A DNA stretch of 64,000 bases, taken from contig NZ_FPCF01000001.1 of NCBI RefSeq assembly GCF_900116895.1, positions 930,001-994,000 of the forward strand. The letters are read 5' to 3'. Shown here in pieces: positions 1 through 9,714 of this stretch (position 1 is the first letter of the stretch; each line of letters starts with the position of its first letter). The notes under the pieces were generated by a model. That model searched no databases and was not told where the DNA came from. It worked only from the letters and a program-made list of their open reading frames with translations. A program made the position numbers and the translations under genes. Source of the DNA: Pseudidiomarina donghaiensis (GTDB lineage: Bacteria > Pseudomonadota > Gammaproteobacteria > Enterobacterales > Alteromonadaceae).

Positions 1-1
1 A

Positions 2-277
2 GCCGATTTAGTTCTCAAAGGCACCAAAGTTGATGGCGTTTATTCAGCCGACCCAGTGAAAGATCCAAATGCGCAACTTTACAGTCAAATCAGTTATACT
101 GAGGTACTGCAAAAGCAGTTAAAAGTAATGGATTTAGCCGCGTTTACCTTAGCGCGCGACCATAATCTACCGATTCGGGTATTTAACATGAATAAACCTG
201 GCGCCTTGCGCGCGGTGATTATGGGTGAAGAAGAAGGTACACTCATTGCAAATGAAAGCGTGATTGAGCAAGCATAA
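2..277 (+). CDS. pyrH: UMP kinase, C-terminal part (5' end outside window)
   Basis: This is the last roughly 91 codons of uridylate kinase, the hexameric enzyme that makes UDP from UMP in the cytoplasm for pyrimidine nucleotide synthesis. The reading frame is open from the first bases of the window and reads through a segment resembling the nucleotide-binding part of the amino acid kinase fold ([18 protein letters not shown]), then ends with the typical C-terminus containing [13 protein letters not shown]. The start lies upstream of the window, so this is a partial gene and not a truncated one. frr follows after 12 bases, the usual pyrH-frr pair, which supports the assignment. Confidence 0.93.
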   Translation, partial: ADLVLKGTKVDGVYSADPVKDPNAQLYSQISYTEVLQKQLKVMDLAAFTLARDHNLPIRVFNMNKPGALRAVIMGEEEGTLIANESVIEQA

Positions 278-289
278 AGGAAATAAAAC

Positions 290-847
290 GTGATTAACGA
301 GATTAAACAAGACGCTAAACAGCGTATGGAAAAGAGCGTAGAAGCGCTGCGTTCACAAATTTCTAAGGTGCGCACCGGGCGTGCTCACCCAAGTATTCTA
401 GATGGCGTTATGGTGCCATATTATGGGGCTGATACGCCGCTGAAGCAGTTGGCCAATATTACGGTTGAAGATTCACGCACGTTAGCTTTGACGGTTTTTG
501 ACAAATCATCAGCTGGTGCGGTTGAAAAAGCCATTATGACTTCTGACCTGGGGCTAAACCCAGCTTCAGCTGGCACGGTGATTCGCGTGCCGTTACCGCC
601 GTTAACCGAAGAGCGTCGCCGCGACTTGGTAAAAGTTGTGCGCAATGAAGCAGAGCAAGGGCGTGTAGCGGTGCGTAATATTCGTCGTGATGCGAACAGT
701 GACTTAAAAGAGTTATTAAAAGAGAAAGAGATCACAGAAGACGAAGAACGCAAAGGTACGGAAGAAATTCAAAAGCTTACAGATACTTACATTGCGAAAA
801 TTGACGAGCTTCTGGCAGAAAAAGAAAAAGATTTGATGGAAGTTTAA
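290..847 (+). CDS. frr: Ribosome recycling factor
   Basis: Ribosome recycling factor works with EF-G to split the post-termination ribosome. The 185-residue product has the normal family length and carries the conserved [12 protein letters not shown] segment near residues 29-40 and the strongly basic, helical C-terminal half ([11 protein letters not shown] and later). The start is a GTG at 290 preceded by an AAGGAAA-type ribosome binding site just after the pyrH stop. The gene sits between pyrH and uppS as in most gammaproteobacteria. A hairpin with a T run follows about 30 bases after the stop, so the pyrH-frr transcript probably ends or attenuates there. Confidence 0.96.
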   Translation: MINEIKQDAKQRMEKSVEALRSQISKVRTGRAHPSILDGVMVPYYGADTPLKQLANITVEDSRTLALTVFDKSSAGAVEKAIMTSDLGLNPASAGTVIRVPLPPLTEERRRDLVKVVRNEAEQGRVAVRNIRRDANSDLKELLKEKEITEDEERKGTEEIQKLTDTYIAKIDELLAEKEKDLMEV

Positions 848-867
848 GCAGTTGCTCTGAAACCACG

Positions 868-896
868 TTGGTGGATAGCGCCGTGTCAGGTATACT
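868..896 (+). promoter_or_regulatory. Predicted sigma-70 promoter for uppS
   Basis: TTGGTG at 868-873 and TATACT at 891-896 are separated by exactly 17 bases. The -10 element lies in the loop of the terminator hairpin that closes the pyrH-frr transcript, so transcription would begin near 903, inside the descending stem. This would give uppS and the downstream envelope genes their own start. The call is from sequence match only. Confidence 0.6.
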
Positions 897-911
897 CGCA
901 CGGCGTTTTTT
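879..911 (+). terminator. Intrinsic terminator after frr
   Basis: CGCCGTG (879-885) pairs perfectly with CACGGCG (899-905) across a 13-base loop and is followed directly by six T residues (906-911). This is a standard rho-independent terminator for the pyrH-frr transcript. It overlaps the predicted uppS promoter. Confidence 0.75.
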
Positions 912-921
912 CTTGTATGGC

Positions 922-1701
922 ATGACTATGACAGCAGCGGAAGTCTCAACAATTAAAATGCCGCGACATGTGGCAATTATCATGGATGGTAATGGGCGCT
1001 GGGCCAAATTGCGCGGCAAACGTCGAACCTTCGGGCACAAAGCCGGAGCTGAGGCGGTGCGCGCGGCGGTGCAGTTTGCGCGTAAAAAAGGCATTGAGTC
1101 ACTCACGTTATTTGCGTTTAGTAGCGAAAACTGGAAGCGCCCAGAGCAAGAAGTTTCAGTATTAATGGAGCTTTTTATGACGGTGCTCAAGCGCGAAGTG
1201 AAGAAGCTACATAAGCACAACGTGCGGTTACGAATTGTTGGTGACAAGTCTGCGTTTAGCGCTCGGCTGCAAAAGCAGATGCTCGAGGCTGAAACTTTAA
1301 CGGCGGAAAATACTGCGTTAAATTTAAATATAGCGGCAAATTACGGTGGGCGTTGGGATATCGTTCAAGCAACGCAAAAGCTGGCAACCGAAGTAAAAGC
1401 AGGGCGGTTAGAGCCAACTGCAATTACTGAGACCATGTTAGCTGAACAACTTGAACTAGCTGACCAACCCATTCCTGATTTGTTAATAAGAACAGGTGGC
1501 GAACACCGAATTAGTAATTTTCTGTTATGGCAACTGGCCTATGCAGAGTTCTATTTTAGTAAGGTACTATGGCCAGACTTTGATGACCGTGAATTTGCCG
1601 CGGCCATTGCTGATTTTAGCTGTCGCGAACGCCGTTTTGGGTTAACCAGCGAACAGTTACAACAAGCCATTTTAGATACCGATGTGACAACCGGGGAATA
1701 A
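922..1701 (+). CDS. uppS: Undecaprenyl diphosphate synthase
   Basis: A cis-prenyltransferase that condenses farnesyl diphosphate with eight isopentenyl diphosphates to make the C55 lipid carrier of peptidoglycan and O-antigen synthesis. The signature MDGNGRWAK lies at residues 21-29, with the Mg-binding aspartate at residue 22, and the C-terminal signature [15 protein letters not shown] is present. The frame is open from 868 with a GTG, but that start would add 18 residues encoded by the terminator. I therefore choose ATG 922 (259 residues), with ATG 928 as an alternative; no strong ribosome binding site separates them. The cdsA start follows almost at once. Confidence 0.94.
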   Translation: MTMTAAEVSTIKMPRHVAIIMDGNGRWAKLRGKRRTFGHKAGAEAVRAAVQFARKKGIESLTLFAFSSENWKRPEQEVSVLMELFMTVLKREVKKLHKHNVRLRIVGDKSAFSARLQKQMLEAETLTAENTALNLNIAANYGGRWDIVQATQKLATEVKAGRLEPTAITETMLAEQLELADQPIPDLLIRTGGEHRISNFLLWQLAYAEFYFSKVLWPDFDDREFAAAIADFSCRERRFGLTSEQLQQAILDTDVTTGE

Positions 1702-1702
1702 T

Positions 1703-2566
1703 TTGCTGAAACAACGTTTAATCACTGCGCTTATTTTAATTCCGCTAGCCCTTTATGCGGTTTTTGCTTTGCCGTTGTTTTGGTTTGCAGCCGCAGTGCT
1801 GCTGCTAATGACAGCTGGCGCATGGGAATGGGCACCACTGATGAACGTAACGCGTCGTAGTGGTCGCATTGCCTATACGGTATTTATTGCGGCGGTTTTA
1901 GCGTTGCTTATGTGGGTGGTGCCATTACACAAAGTTTGGCAGGATGGCGAATTAGCCCCTGTTATTCATTGGCTTATTGTTGCTGGCTGCGTTTGGTGGT
2001 TAGTCGCTATTGTGCTGGTTATTAATTACCCTCGTAGCCGTCGAGTTTGGTCGCGTACGCGCTCTATTGTTGGCGTGTTTGGTATCTTAACGCTAGTGCC
2101 TGCCTGGGCCGGATTAATTGCTGTGCGCTCGTTAAACTATGCCGAGCAGCCCTTATTTGGCGGCTTTGCGGTGCTCTTTGTGTTGCTACTAGTATGGGCC
2201 GCCGACGTTGGCGCCTATTTTGCTGGAGTTAAATACGGCCGCAATAAATTAATGCCGGCGGTTAGCCCAGGTAAAACTATGGAAGGCCTGTGTGGCGGTA
2301 TTACCCTAGCTTTTGTGGTGATGATGGTACTAGCGCACTGGTTAAAAATTCCTGCAGAGCAGTTTTCTGGCTATTACATCACCGGTTTAGTCACTGTTAT
2401 TGCCTCGGTGTTTGGCGATTTAAATGAAAGTATGTTTAAGCGATGTGCAGGGGTTAAAGACAGTGGTTCATTGCTCCCAGGGCATGGTGGCATACTTGAT
2501 CGTATCGACAGTTTAACCGCAGCGCTGCCTATTTTTACCCTGTCTTATTTGTGGTTTTTAGCCTGA
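1703..2566 (+). CDS. cdsA: Phosphatidate cytidylyltransferase (CDP-diglyceride synthase)
   Basis: An integral inner-membrane enzyme that makes CDP-diacylglycerol from phosphatidic acid and CTP, the branch point of phospholipid synthesis. The 287-residue product has multiple hydrophobic segments, and near its C-terminus it carries the CdsA signature, with [18 protein letters not shown] followed by ILDRIDS. The start is a TTG one base after the uppS stop, with a GGGG-containing binding site overlapping the end of uppS, which suggests translational coupling. dxr begins one base after the stop. Confidence 0.94.
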   Translation: MLKQRLITALILIPLALYAVFALPLFWFAAAVLLLMTAGAWEWAPLMNVTRRSGRIAYTVFIAAVLALLMWVVPLHKVWQDGELAPVIHWLIVAGCVWWLVAIVLVINYPRSRRVWSRTRSIVGVFGILTLVPAWAGLIAVRSLNYAEQPLFGGFAVLFVLLLVWAADVGAYFAGVKYGRNKLMPAVSPGKTMEGLCGGITLAFVVMMVLAHWLKIPAEQFSGYYITGLVTVIASVFGDLNESMFKRCAGVKDSGSLLPGHGGILDRIDSLTAALPIFTLSYLWFLA

Positions 2567-2567
2567 T

Positions 2568-3764
2568 ATGAAGCAACGCATTACCTTACTCGGCGCAACC
2601 GGCTCTATTGGCCAGAATACCCTAGCAGTAATGGCTAACCAGCCTGAACGGTTTGAGCTGTTTGCAGCAACTGCGAATGGTAATGTCGATGCGATGGCGA
2701 TTATATGCGAGCAACACCAGCCACAGTATGCGGTCATGGCTGATGAAAGCGCTGCCGCAGCGCTGCGTGAGCGAATTTCTTCACTATCAACAAAAACAGA
2801 AGTGCTGAGTGGGCCCCAAGCACTAGCTGAAGTGGCAAGGGCTGCCGAAGTTGACACGGTGATGGCTGCCATTGTTGGGGCCGCGGGCTTGCTACCGACC
2901 ATGGCTGCTGTGCAAGCTGGCAAGCGTGTGTTACTTGCCAACAAAGAAGCCTTAGTTATGTCTGGCCAGTTGTTTATGGACGCGGTTGCCCATTATAGTG
3001 CCGAGTTACTCCCCATCGACAGTGAACATAACGCCATTTATCAATGTTTGCCGGCCGAAGTGCAGCAGCCGCTTGGCCATGCTGACTTAGCGAGCGCAGG
3101 TATTCACCAAATCTTACTCACTGGTTCGGGCGGGCCATTTCGCCAGCTACCTATTGCTGAGCTGGCTTTACAGACTCCGGCAGCAGCTTGTAATCATCCG
3201 AATTGGTCCATGGGCCAGAAAATTTCCGTTGACTCAGCAACGATGCTCAATAAGGGCTTAGAGTATATTGAGGCACGCTGGTTATTTAATTGCCGACGTG
3301 AACAGCTGCAAGTTGTGGTGCATCCGCAGAGCGTTATTCACTCGATGGTTAGTTACATTGACGGCTCTGTACTCGCGCAATTGGGCCAGCCTGATATGCG
3401 CACGCCAATTGCCTACGGTTTAGGTTACCCTGAGCGTATTCACAGTGGCGTGCAGCCGCTCGACTTTATGCAAATAGCCGAGTTAACCTTTATGCCTGCC
3501 GAGCCACAGCGATACCCGTGTTTGCAGTTGGCTATTGATGCGTGTTGGGAAGGGCAGTGGGCCACCACCACATTAAACGCAGCCAACGAAATTGCTGTGG
3601 CAGCTTTCTTAGCAGAACGTATTCCGTTCACCGCTATTGCTCAGGTTTGTGATAGGGTGTTACAACAAATAACTGCTGGGCACTTGGATGGCATAGAGGC
3701 ATTGATAAGCCTTGATCAGCAAGCGCGCCAGCTGGCGCAGCAACACGTAGAGCGAATGCAGTAA
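2568..3764 (+). CDS. dxr: 1-deoxy-D-xylulose 5-phosphate reductoisomerase
   Basis: Catalyses the NADPH-dependent conversion of DXP to methylerythritol 4-phosphate, the second step of the MEP isoprenoid pathway. The 398-residue product has the N-terminal NADPH-binding motif [13 protein letters not shown], the metal and substrate segment [12 protein letters not shown], the flexible-loop region [18 protein letters not shown] and the C-terminal helical domain. It is the usual length. Its neighbours uppS (isoprenoid carrier) and, 40 kb on, ispD and ispF belong to the same isoprenoid supply. The stop overlaps the rseP start as TAATG. Confidence 0.97.
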   Translation: MKQRITLLGATGSIGQNTLAVMANQPERFELFAATANGNVDAMAIICEQHQPQYAVMADESAAAALRERISSLSTKTEVLSGPQALAEVARAAEVDTVMAAIVGAAGLLPTMAAVQAGKRVLLANKEALVMSGQLFMDAVAHYSAELLPIDSEHNAIYQCLPAEVQQPLGHADLASAGIHQILLTGSGGPFRQLPIAELALQTPAAACNHPNWSMGQKISVDSATMLNKGLEYIEARWLFNCRREQLQVVVHPQSVIHSMVSYIDGSVLAQLGQPDMRTPIAYGLGYPERIHSGVQPLDFMQIAELTFMPAEPQRYPCLQLAIDACWEGQWATTTLNAANEIAVAAFLAERIPFTAIAQVCDRVLQQITAGHLDGIEALISLDQQARQLAQQHVERMQ

Positions 3765-5119
3765 TGGGTAGTATTATTTGGTCATTAGGGGCCTTTGTGG
3801 TCACACTCGGTATTTTAGTGACCTTTCATGAATTTGGTCACTTTTGGGTGGCGCGCCGCTGTGGCGTCAAAGTTCTGACATTCTCCGTGGGTTTTGGTAA
3901 ACCGATTTGGCAGCGCCAAGGTCGCGATGGCACCGTGTATCAAGTGGGTGTTATTCCGCTAGGTGGTTATGTTCGAATGTTGGATGAGCGCGTTGATAGC
4001 GTCAGTGAAAACGAACGTCAGGTTACATTCAATTCAAAAACGGTTTGGCAACGAGCAGCGATTATCGCCGCCGGGCCTATTGCTAATTTTGTCTTGGCCA
4101 TTGCGGTATTATGGTTGATGTTTGTTATTGGCGTGCCTTCGGTAAAACCAATTGTCGGCACTGTTCAAGAAAATTCAATTGCAGCGCAAGCGGGTATTCA
4201 AACGCCCGCAGAAATTATCGCCATAGACGGTGTTGAAACAGCTGATTGGCAGCAGGTGAACTTGCGCTTTGCGGCAGCCCTTGGCAATGATTTGGTTGAA
4301 GTGAAAACCATTGATGATGGTAATCGAGAACGCACTTATCAACTGCAGATTGGCGCATGGCGTTTACAAGATAATAAGCAACCAACTTATGCTGCGTTAG
4401 GGTTGCAACCTTTTCGACCTGAAGTGTCATTAGTGTTAAGTTATATCGCACCGGACTCACCGGCTGCGGCAGCAAATTTGCAGGTTGGCGATAAAATAAT
4501 TGCGTTTGATGGAACTCCTGTAGTTGATTGGCCTCAAACGAGAGACTTGATTATGCAAGCCGCTGGCCAAGAAGTAAGGGTAACGCTTGAGCGCAACGGG
4601 CAAACAGTTACTCAACAGGTGCAATTAGGAAGCCGTGAGGCAAACGGTCAGCGTTACGGGTTTCTTGGGGTTGAGCCAACCGTTGCAGCTTACCCAGAAC
4701 AGTACCGGTTTACCCAGCAATACGGTATTGTCGATGGATTACTTCAAGGCGCAGAACGCACTTGGGAGCTGATGGCGCTCAGTGTAAACATGCTTGGCAA
4801 GTTATTGGTTGGCACCGTGTCTGTCAGTAATTTGAGTGGGCCGGTTGCAATTGCCGAAGGGGCAGGCGCGACGGCCAGTTACGGTTTAGTTTATTTTTTA
4901 GGGTTTCTGGCTCTTATTAGTGTCAACTTAGGGATAATTAATCTGGTACCCTTGCCGGTTTTAGACGGTGGTCACCTTGCCTTTTTAGCCATTGAAGGTG
5001 TGCGAGGTAAACCGGTATCAGAGCGTGTCCAAGAAGTTTGTTACCGCATTGGCGGGATACTAATTTTTGCATTAATGGCAATTGCAATCAGTAACGATAT
5101 TTTGCGATTGTCGCAATGA
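3764..5119 (+). CDS. rseP: Site-2 protease RseP (regulated intramembrane protease)
   Basis: Inner-membrane zinc metalloprotease that performs the second cut of the anti-sigma factor RseA, and also removes remnant signal peptides. The zinc motif HEFGH is at residues 22-26 inside the first membrane helix. Two PDZ regions occupy the periplasmic middle part, and the third metal ligand lies in the LVPLPVLDGGHL motif near the C-terminus. Length (451) matches the family. It is translationally coupled to dxr. Its substrate RseA is encoded in this same window at 26543, together with RpoE, so the sigma-E pathway is largely present here (DegS is not in view). Confidence 0.97.
   Translation: MGSIIWSLGAFVVTLGILVTFHEFGHFWVARRCGVKVLTFSVGFGKPIWQRQGRDGTVYQVGVIPLGGYVRMLDERVDSVSENERQVTFNSKTVWQRAAIIAAGPIANFVLAIAVLWLMFVIGVPSVKPIVGTVQENSIAAQAGIQTPAEIIAIDGVETADWQQVNLRFAAALGNDLVEVKTIDDGNRERTYQLQIGAWRLQDNKQPTYAALGLQPFRPEVSLVLSYIAPDSPAAAANLQVGDKIIAFDGTPVVDWPQTRDLIMQAAGQEVRVTLERNGQTVTQQVQLGSREANGQRYGFLGVEPTVAAYPEQYRFTQQYGIVDGLLQGAERTWELMALSVNMLGKLLVGTVSVSNLSGPVAIAEGAGATASYGLVYFLGFLALISVNLGIINLVPLPVLDGGHLAFLAIEGVRGKPVSERVQEVCYRIGGILIFALMAIAISNDILRLSQ
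4512..4538 (+). promoter_or_regulatory. Possible sigma-E promoter inside rseP, upstream of bamA
   Basis: GAACTC (4512-4517), preceded by G, is followed after 16 bases by TCAAA (4534-4538), close to the sigma-E pattern GGAACTT-N16-TCAAA. It lies within the rseP coding region about 620 bases before bamA. Sigma-E control of bamA and skp is established in E. coli. Because this is coding sequence, a chance match is quite possible. Confidence 0.35.
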
Positions 5120-5155
5120 AACAACATGTACAACATAACAATTAAGTAGCACAGA

Positions 5156-7675
5156 ATGACGTTGAAACAGCTGTTTTTAAGCGCCCTAGTAGCGGCGGCT
5201 TCGCTTCCTATGCAAAGTTTTGCTGGGGGCGCCGATGAAGAATCACAAGTATTACAAGAATCATTCGTGGTTGAAGATGTACGTGTACGCGGCTTACAAC
5301 GCGTAGCACTGGGTGCCGCACTTACTTACATTCCTATTCGGGTAGGTGATGAAGTGGATGCAAGCACAATTCGAAACAGTATTCGCAGCCTGCATTCATC
5401 AGCAAACTTTGAAAATATCGTGGTAAAACGCGATGGTGGAACACTCATTTTTGAAGTTACTGAGCGTCCGACAATTACTGGTATCGACTTTGAAGGTAAT
5501 AAAGATATAGAGACGGCCCAGCTTGAGGACAGCTTGAAAGACAGTGGCATTGTGGTAGGTGAGCAACTTGACCGCACAGTTATTTCAGGCATTGAAACGG
5601 CATTAAAAGACTTTTTTCATGGGGTTGGCAAATACAACGCCAAGGTTAACGTCAACGTTATTGAGTTGCCGCGTAATCGCGTTCGCTTGAAGTTAGTTTT
5701 TCAAGAGGGTGAGTCAGCTGAAATACAGCAAATTAATGTGGTTGGCAACGCCAGTTTCAGCGATGAAGAATTGACTCTCGATTTTGAATTAAAAGATAAA
5801 CTTCCGTGGTGGAACTTTATTGGTGAGCGACGTTATCAAAAGCAACAGTTAAGTGGTGATTTAGAAAAGCTAGAGAGCTTTTATCGCAATCGCGGCTACT
5901 TGAATATGCAAATTGAGTCAATTCAAGTGAGTATGACTCCTGATCGTAAAGGCGTGTACATTACAATTAATGTGAACGAAGGTGAAATTTACAACATTCG
6001 TAATGTGAACGTTATTGGTGATTTAAAAGGTCGCGAAGAGCTCATTAATAAAATAGTTAATATTGAGCCGGGCACCCGTTATAACGCCGCTGAAATGACC
6101 TTTTTAGAAGAAACAATTGCAATGACCTATGGTCGTTTCGGGTACGCTTATCCAGAGGTTCGTGCAATTCCTGATATTGAAGAAGACAGTAACGAAGTCG
6201 ATATCACGTTTTCTATTAACCCAGGTAAACGTATCTATGTAAACCGCATTAATTTTGTCGGTAATACCACTACCGCAGATGAGGTTCTACGACGTGAAAT
6301 GCGCCAATTAGAAGGCGCGCCTTTGAATGAAGATCAAATTGAGCAAAGTAAAGTTCGACTTGAACGTTTGGGCTTTTTTGAAACGGTTGAAACCGAAACC
6401 AAACCAGCCGATGGCTATGACGACCGTGTCGATGTCGATATTTCGGTAAAAGAACAGCCTTCAGGTAGCTTCAACTTTACTATTGGTTATGGTGATTACT
6501 CAGGCTTCCAACTTGGCGCTGGTATTTCACAAGAAAACTTTTTAGGGACAGGTAACCGCGCTGCGATTAACATCAACACTAACCGTTTTAGTCGAAGTGC
6601 CGCTGTTTCGTACACCGACCGCTATTTCACCAAAGATGGTGTGAATTTATCGGGTCAAATGTACATGAGCGAATTTGAAGCCGGTAACCTTGATAACTTT
6701 ATTCGCTATAACAAAAAGCAATATGGTGTGGGTGGTTCGTTAAGTTTCCCTGTCAATGAGGTGACTAGCCTTAACTTGGGTATGACTTATCGTAATGAAG
6801 AAATCAACGATGTAGAAGGCTATGATCAGGTTACTCGGTTTTATCGTCCATACGTTAACCAGCAAGATCCCAATTCAGGTGTCGCATTTGATATTTTTGA
6901 ATTGTCGACGGGTATTAGTCGCGTCACCTTAAACCGTGGGGTTTACCCAACGGCAGGTACGCAAAACTCGTTGCAACTTGAGGCTTCTACACCAAATAGC
7001 GATATCAATTATTTCCGTGTGAATTATCAATTCCGTCAATATGTACCTATAACTGATAATCATGACTGGGTATTTATGACGCGTTTCAAATTTGGCTACG
7101 GAAACGGTTATGGTCAAGATGAGAACAACAACGATTACTTGTTCCCGTTCTATGAAAACTTCCGCATAGGTGGGCAGGATAATTTACGTGGTTTCGAAGC
7201 TAATACCGTGGGGCCGAGAGCCGTCTACCGTTATCCGACAGTAGTTCCGGGCCCTGGTGGTTATTTCGGTGTGCCTACCGAGTTCCCAGCTGGTGCTGGC
7301 TCCGATATGCTGTCAGTAAGTCAATACTCGGTGGGTGGTAACGCCATGTTTGTTGCTGGTGTAGAGCTTATTGTGCCAACACCGTTTATTTCTGAAGAAA
7401 ATAGAAACACAATACGTACCAGTGTTTACGTTGATGTCGGGAACGTTTGGGACACAGAGTTCAATTATGACGAATATAGCCGGTTGCAATTAACGCCACA
7501 GTCGTATGCACTGGATGATTACAGCGATCCATCACGTTATCGCGTTTCTGCGGGCATTTCGGTACAGTGGTTATCGCCGATGGGGCCATTGACAGTATCA
7601 TTGGGCCGACCACTGAAAACAGAAGAGGGCGATCGTACGCAAACGTTCTCATTTAATATTGGAACAACATTCTAA
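5156..7675 (+). CDS. bamA: Outer membrane protein assembly factor BamA
   Basis: Central component of the BAM complex that folds beta-barrel proteins into the outer membrane. The 839-residue product begins with a signal peptide (MTLKQLFLSALVAAASLPMQ, cleavage near SFA-GG), followed by five POTRA repeats to roughly residue 430 and a C-terminal 16-strand barrel. The loop-6 motif appears as LRGF near residue 680, and the protein ends in phenylalanine, as is usual for outer-membrane barrels. The ribosome binding site before ATG 5156 is weak. It sits between rseP and skp as in E. coli; BamA is a typical sigma-E client. Confidence 0.97.
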   Translation: MTLKQLFLSALVAAASLPMQSFAGGADEESQVLQESFVVEDVRVRGLQRVALGAALTYIPIRVGDEVDASTIRNSIRSLHSSANFENIVVKRDGGTLIFEVTERPTITGIDFEGNKDIETAQLEDSLKDSGIVVGEQLDRTVISGIETALKDFFHGVGKYNAKVNVNVIELPRNRVRLKLVFQEGESAEIQQINVVGNASFSDEELTLDFELKDKLPWWNFIGERRYQKQQLSGDLEKLESFYRNRGYLNMQIESIQVSMTPDRKGVYITINVNEGEIYNIRNVNVIGDLKGREELINKIVNIEPGTRYNAAEMTFLEETIAMTYGRFGYAYPEVRAIPDIEEDSNEVDITFSINPGKRIYVNRINFVGNTTTADEVLRREMRQLEGAPLNEDQIEQSKVRLERLGFFETVETETKPADGYDDRVDVDISVKEQPSGSFNFTIGYGDYSGFQLGAGISQENFLGTGNRAAININTNRFSRSAAVSYTDRYFTKDGVNLSGQMYMSEFEAGNLDNFIRYNKKQYGVGGSLSFPVNEVTSLNLGMTYRNEEINDVEGYDQVTRFYRPYVNQQDPNSGVAFDIFELSTGISRVTLNRGVYPTAGTQNSLQLEASTPNSDINYFRVNYQFRQYVPITDNHDWVFMTRFKFGYGNGYGQDENNNDYLFPFYENFRIGGQDNLRGFEANTVGPRAVYRYPTVVPGPGGYFGVPTEFPAGAGSDMLSVSQYSVGGNAMFVAGVELIVPTPFISEENRNTIRTSVYVDVGNVWDTEFNYDEYSRLQLTPQSYALDDYSDPSRYRVSAGISVQWLSPMGPLTVSLGRPLKTEEGDRTQTFSFNIGTTF

Positions 7676-7698
7676 AATAATAGTTCGAGGAGTTAATC

Positions 7699-8214
7699 GT
7701 GAATAAAATGGTAAAAACTAGTATTGCTGCAGCGCTGTTATCAACAGCTTTATTTGCTAACGCAGCTGAAGCACAACAAAAAATCGGTTACGTAAATATG
7801 CAGCAAGTTCTCATTAACTTGCCGCAGGCGCGTAATCTTGAACAACAAGTTCAAGAAGAATTTAAAGGTCGCATTTCAGAAATCGAAGAAATTGAAGGCA
7901 AAATGCAAGCCTTGCAAGAGAAAGCCGAACGTGACTCTAAAATTATGTCGCAACGCGAAATGCAAGACATGAGCCGCGAACTTGAGTTACTTGATGCAAC
8001 ACGCCAAGTGAAAACCAAAGGCTTACGCGAAGATATGCAACGCCGCGGTAACGAGTTGCGTGATCAATTAATGGCGGGTGTTATGCGTAATGCTCAAGCA
8101 TTAGCGAGTGAGCAACAGTATGACGTTGTGCTGAGTTCAAATTCGTTAGTTTATGCAAACGAGAACTTCGATTTGACCGACGACGTTTTGAAAAAAATGA
8201 CAGGTGGAAACTAA
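7699..8214 (+). CDS. skp: Periplasmic chaperone Skp (OmpH)
   Basis: Trimeric periplasmic holdase that carries unfolded outer-membrane proteins to BamA. The product has 171 residues, with a signal peptide ending near ANA-AEA or AEA-QQK, then the beta-strand core (KIGYVNMQQVL) and a long charged alpha-helical hairpin (residues about 50-125) forming the tentacles. I take the GTG at 7699 because GAGGAG lies six bases upstream of it; ATG 7708 is an internal alternative. It lies directly downstream of bamA and upstream of lpxD, the standard order. Confidence 0.95.
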   Translation: MNKMVKTSIAAALLSTALFANAAEAQQKIGYVNMQQVLINLPQARNLEQQVQEEFKGRISEIEEIEGKMQALQEKAERDSKIMSQREMQDMSRELELLDATRQVKTKGLREDMQRRGNELRDQLMAGVMRNAQALASEQQYDVVLSSNSLVYANENFDLTDDVLKKMTGGN

Positions 8215-8218
8215 GTTA

Positions 8219-9244
8219 ATGCAAACACTGACATTGCAGCAGCTTGCTGAAGCAATAGGGGCAGAGGTGCACGGCGATGCTTCTTTGCCTATCAAAGGTG
8301 TCGCAACGCTTGCCTCGGCTCAGCCGGGGCATATTGCGTTTTTAGCCAATGCAAAATATCGCAGTCAATTAGACACAACTCAGGCAAGTGCGGTTATTTG
8401 CGCGCCGGATGTTGAGTTACCGTCAGATATTACTGGTTTACGCATGCGTAACCCGTACGCGGGTTTTGCCAAAGCTGCGCAATTACTGGATACCACTCCT
8501 TCAGCAGCGGCTGCAGGTGTGCATCCGTCAGCACAGGTGCATACCTCAGTAAAAGTTGGGCAAAATGTTGCGATCGGCGCCAACAGTGTGATTGCTGAAG
8601 GTGTCGAGCTTGGCGATAATGTCACCATTGGAGTTGGCTGTTATGTTGGGCCGCAAACGAAAATCGGTGCACATACACAGTTGTGGCAGCATGTGGTTAT
8701 TTATCACAACTGCGTTATTGGTGAGCATTGCTTAATTCATGCCGGTACTGTAATTGGCGCAGATGGCTTTGGCTGGGCGAATGAAGGCGGTAAGTGGATA
8801 AAAATTCCACAGCTGGGGCGCGTGGTTATTGGCGACCGTGTTGATATTGGTGCGAGCACTACAATTGACCGCGGCGCTCTTGATGATACGGTTATTAGCA
8901 ATGGTGTAATCATTGATAATCAGTGTCAAATTGCGCATAACGCATTTATTGACGAAGACACGGCCATTGCTGGATGCACGGTTTTAGCAGGGAGTAGCCG
9001 AATTGGTAAACGTTGCTTAATTGGCGGCGCAAGTGCCATTAACGGCCACATTTCTATTTGCGACGACGTGCAAATAAGTGGTTTTTCTATGGTTATTAAA
9101 GAAATTACCGAGCCGGGCGCATATGCGTCAGGTATTCCGGCTGCACCACAACGTGAATGGCGTCGTAATGGCGCACGTTATCGTCAATTAGATGACCTGT
9201 TTCAGCGCGTGAAGAAAATTGAAAAACAACTTGAACAAGAATAA
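8219..9244 (+). CDS. lpxD: UDP-3-O-acylglucosamine N-acyltransferase
   Basis: Third enzyme of lipid A synthesis; it adds the N-linked hydroxyacyl chain to UDP-3-O-acyl-glucosamine. An N-terminal uridine-binding domain (residues about 1-100, with [17 protein letters not shown]) is followed by a left-handed beta-helix built from hexapeptide repeats and a C-terminal helix. The frame extends to a GTG at 8204 inside skp, but ATG 8219 gives the expected N-terminus (341 residues) and sits five bases after the skp stop. The block lpxD-fabZ-lpxA-lpxB is intact. Confidence 0.96.
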   Translation: MQTLTLQQLAEAIGAEVHGDASLPIKGVATLASAQPGHIAFLANAKYRSQLDTTQASAVICAPDVELPSDITGLRMRNPYAGFAKAAQLLDTTPSAAAAGVHPSAQVHTSVKVGQNVAIGANSVIAEGVELGDNVTIGVGCYVGPQTKIGAHTQLWQHVVIYHNCVIGEHCLIHAGTVIGADGFGWANEGGKWIKIPQLGRVVIGDRVDIGASTTIDRGALDDTVISNGVIIDNQCQIAHNAFIDEDTAIAGCTVLAGSSRIGKRCLIGGASAINGHISICDDVQISGFSMVIKEITEPGAYASGIPAAPQREWRRNGARYRQLDDLFQRVKKIEKQLEQE

Positions 9245-9261
9245 CTAACGAGGATGACGCT

Positions 9262-9714
9262 TTGTCTGATAACGGCGCATTTGATATTAAAGAAATACTG
9301 AGTTTATTGCCGCATCGATATCCCTTTTTGCTGGTCGATAAGGTTGTGGCTTGTGATCACAAGACAAGTATTCACGCAGTAAAAAACGTATCGGTCAACG
9401 AACCTATTTTTACCGGCCACTTTCCAGAAAATCCAATTTTCCCTGGTGTGCTCATTCTAGAAGCGTTAGCACAGGCGGCAGGGCTACTCGGGTTTAAGAT
9501 CACGTCGAGCAAGCCGGGCTCAAATGACCTATACTTGTTTGCGGGCATTGACAATGCACGTTTCAAACGCCAAGTGTTGCCGGGTGACACGCTTAATTTG
9601 CATGTCACCTTTGAGAAAGAGCGCCGTGGAATTTGGGTGTTTAAGGGAACCGCGGTCGTTGACGGTGAACTGGCGTGTAGCTGCGATATTATTTGCGCAA
9701 GAAGGGAAGTGTAA
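9262..9714 (+). CDS. fabZ: (3R)-hydroxyacyl-ACP dehydratase FabZ
   Basis: Hot-dog-fold dehydratase of type II fatty acid synthesis; it also competes with LpxA and LpxD for hydroxyacyl-ACP. The catalytic pair is visible as His53 in [11 protein letters not shown] and Glu67 in [10 protein letters not shown]. The product is 150 residues, a normal length. The start is TTG at 9262, placed by the AACGAGGA binding site about nine bases upstream and by the family N-terminus [15 protein letters not shown]. The stop codon abuts the lpxA start with no spacer, so the two genes are probably coupled. Confidence 0.96.
   Translation: MSDNGAFDIKEILSLLPHRYPFLLVDKVVACDHKTSIHAVKNVSVNEPIFTGHFPENPIFPGVLILEALAQAAGLLGFKITSSKPGSNDLYLFAGIDNARFKRQVLPGDTLNLHVTFEKERRGIWVFKGTAVVDGELACSCDIICARREV

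Noticed and set aside
421-753. Antisense open frames over frr and, likewise, over most long genes in the window
   Set aside because: They mirror the codon pattern of the real gene, lack ribosome binding sites and known motifs, and overlap well-supported genes completely.
868-921. Longer N-terminus for uppS from GTG 868
   Set aside because: It would translate the terminator hairpin, lies upstream of the predicted transcript start and adds residues unlike the family.
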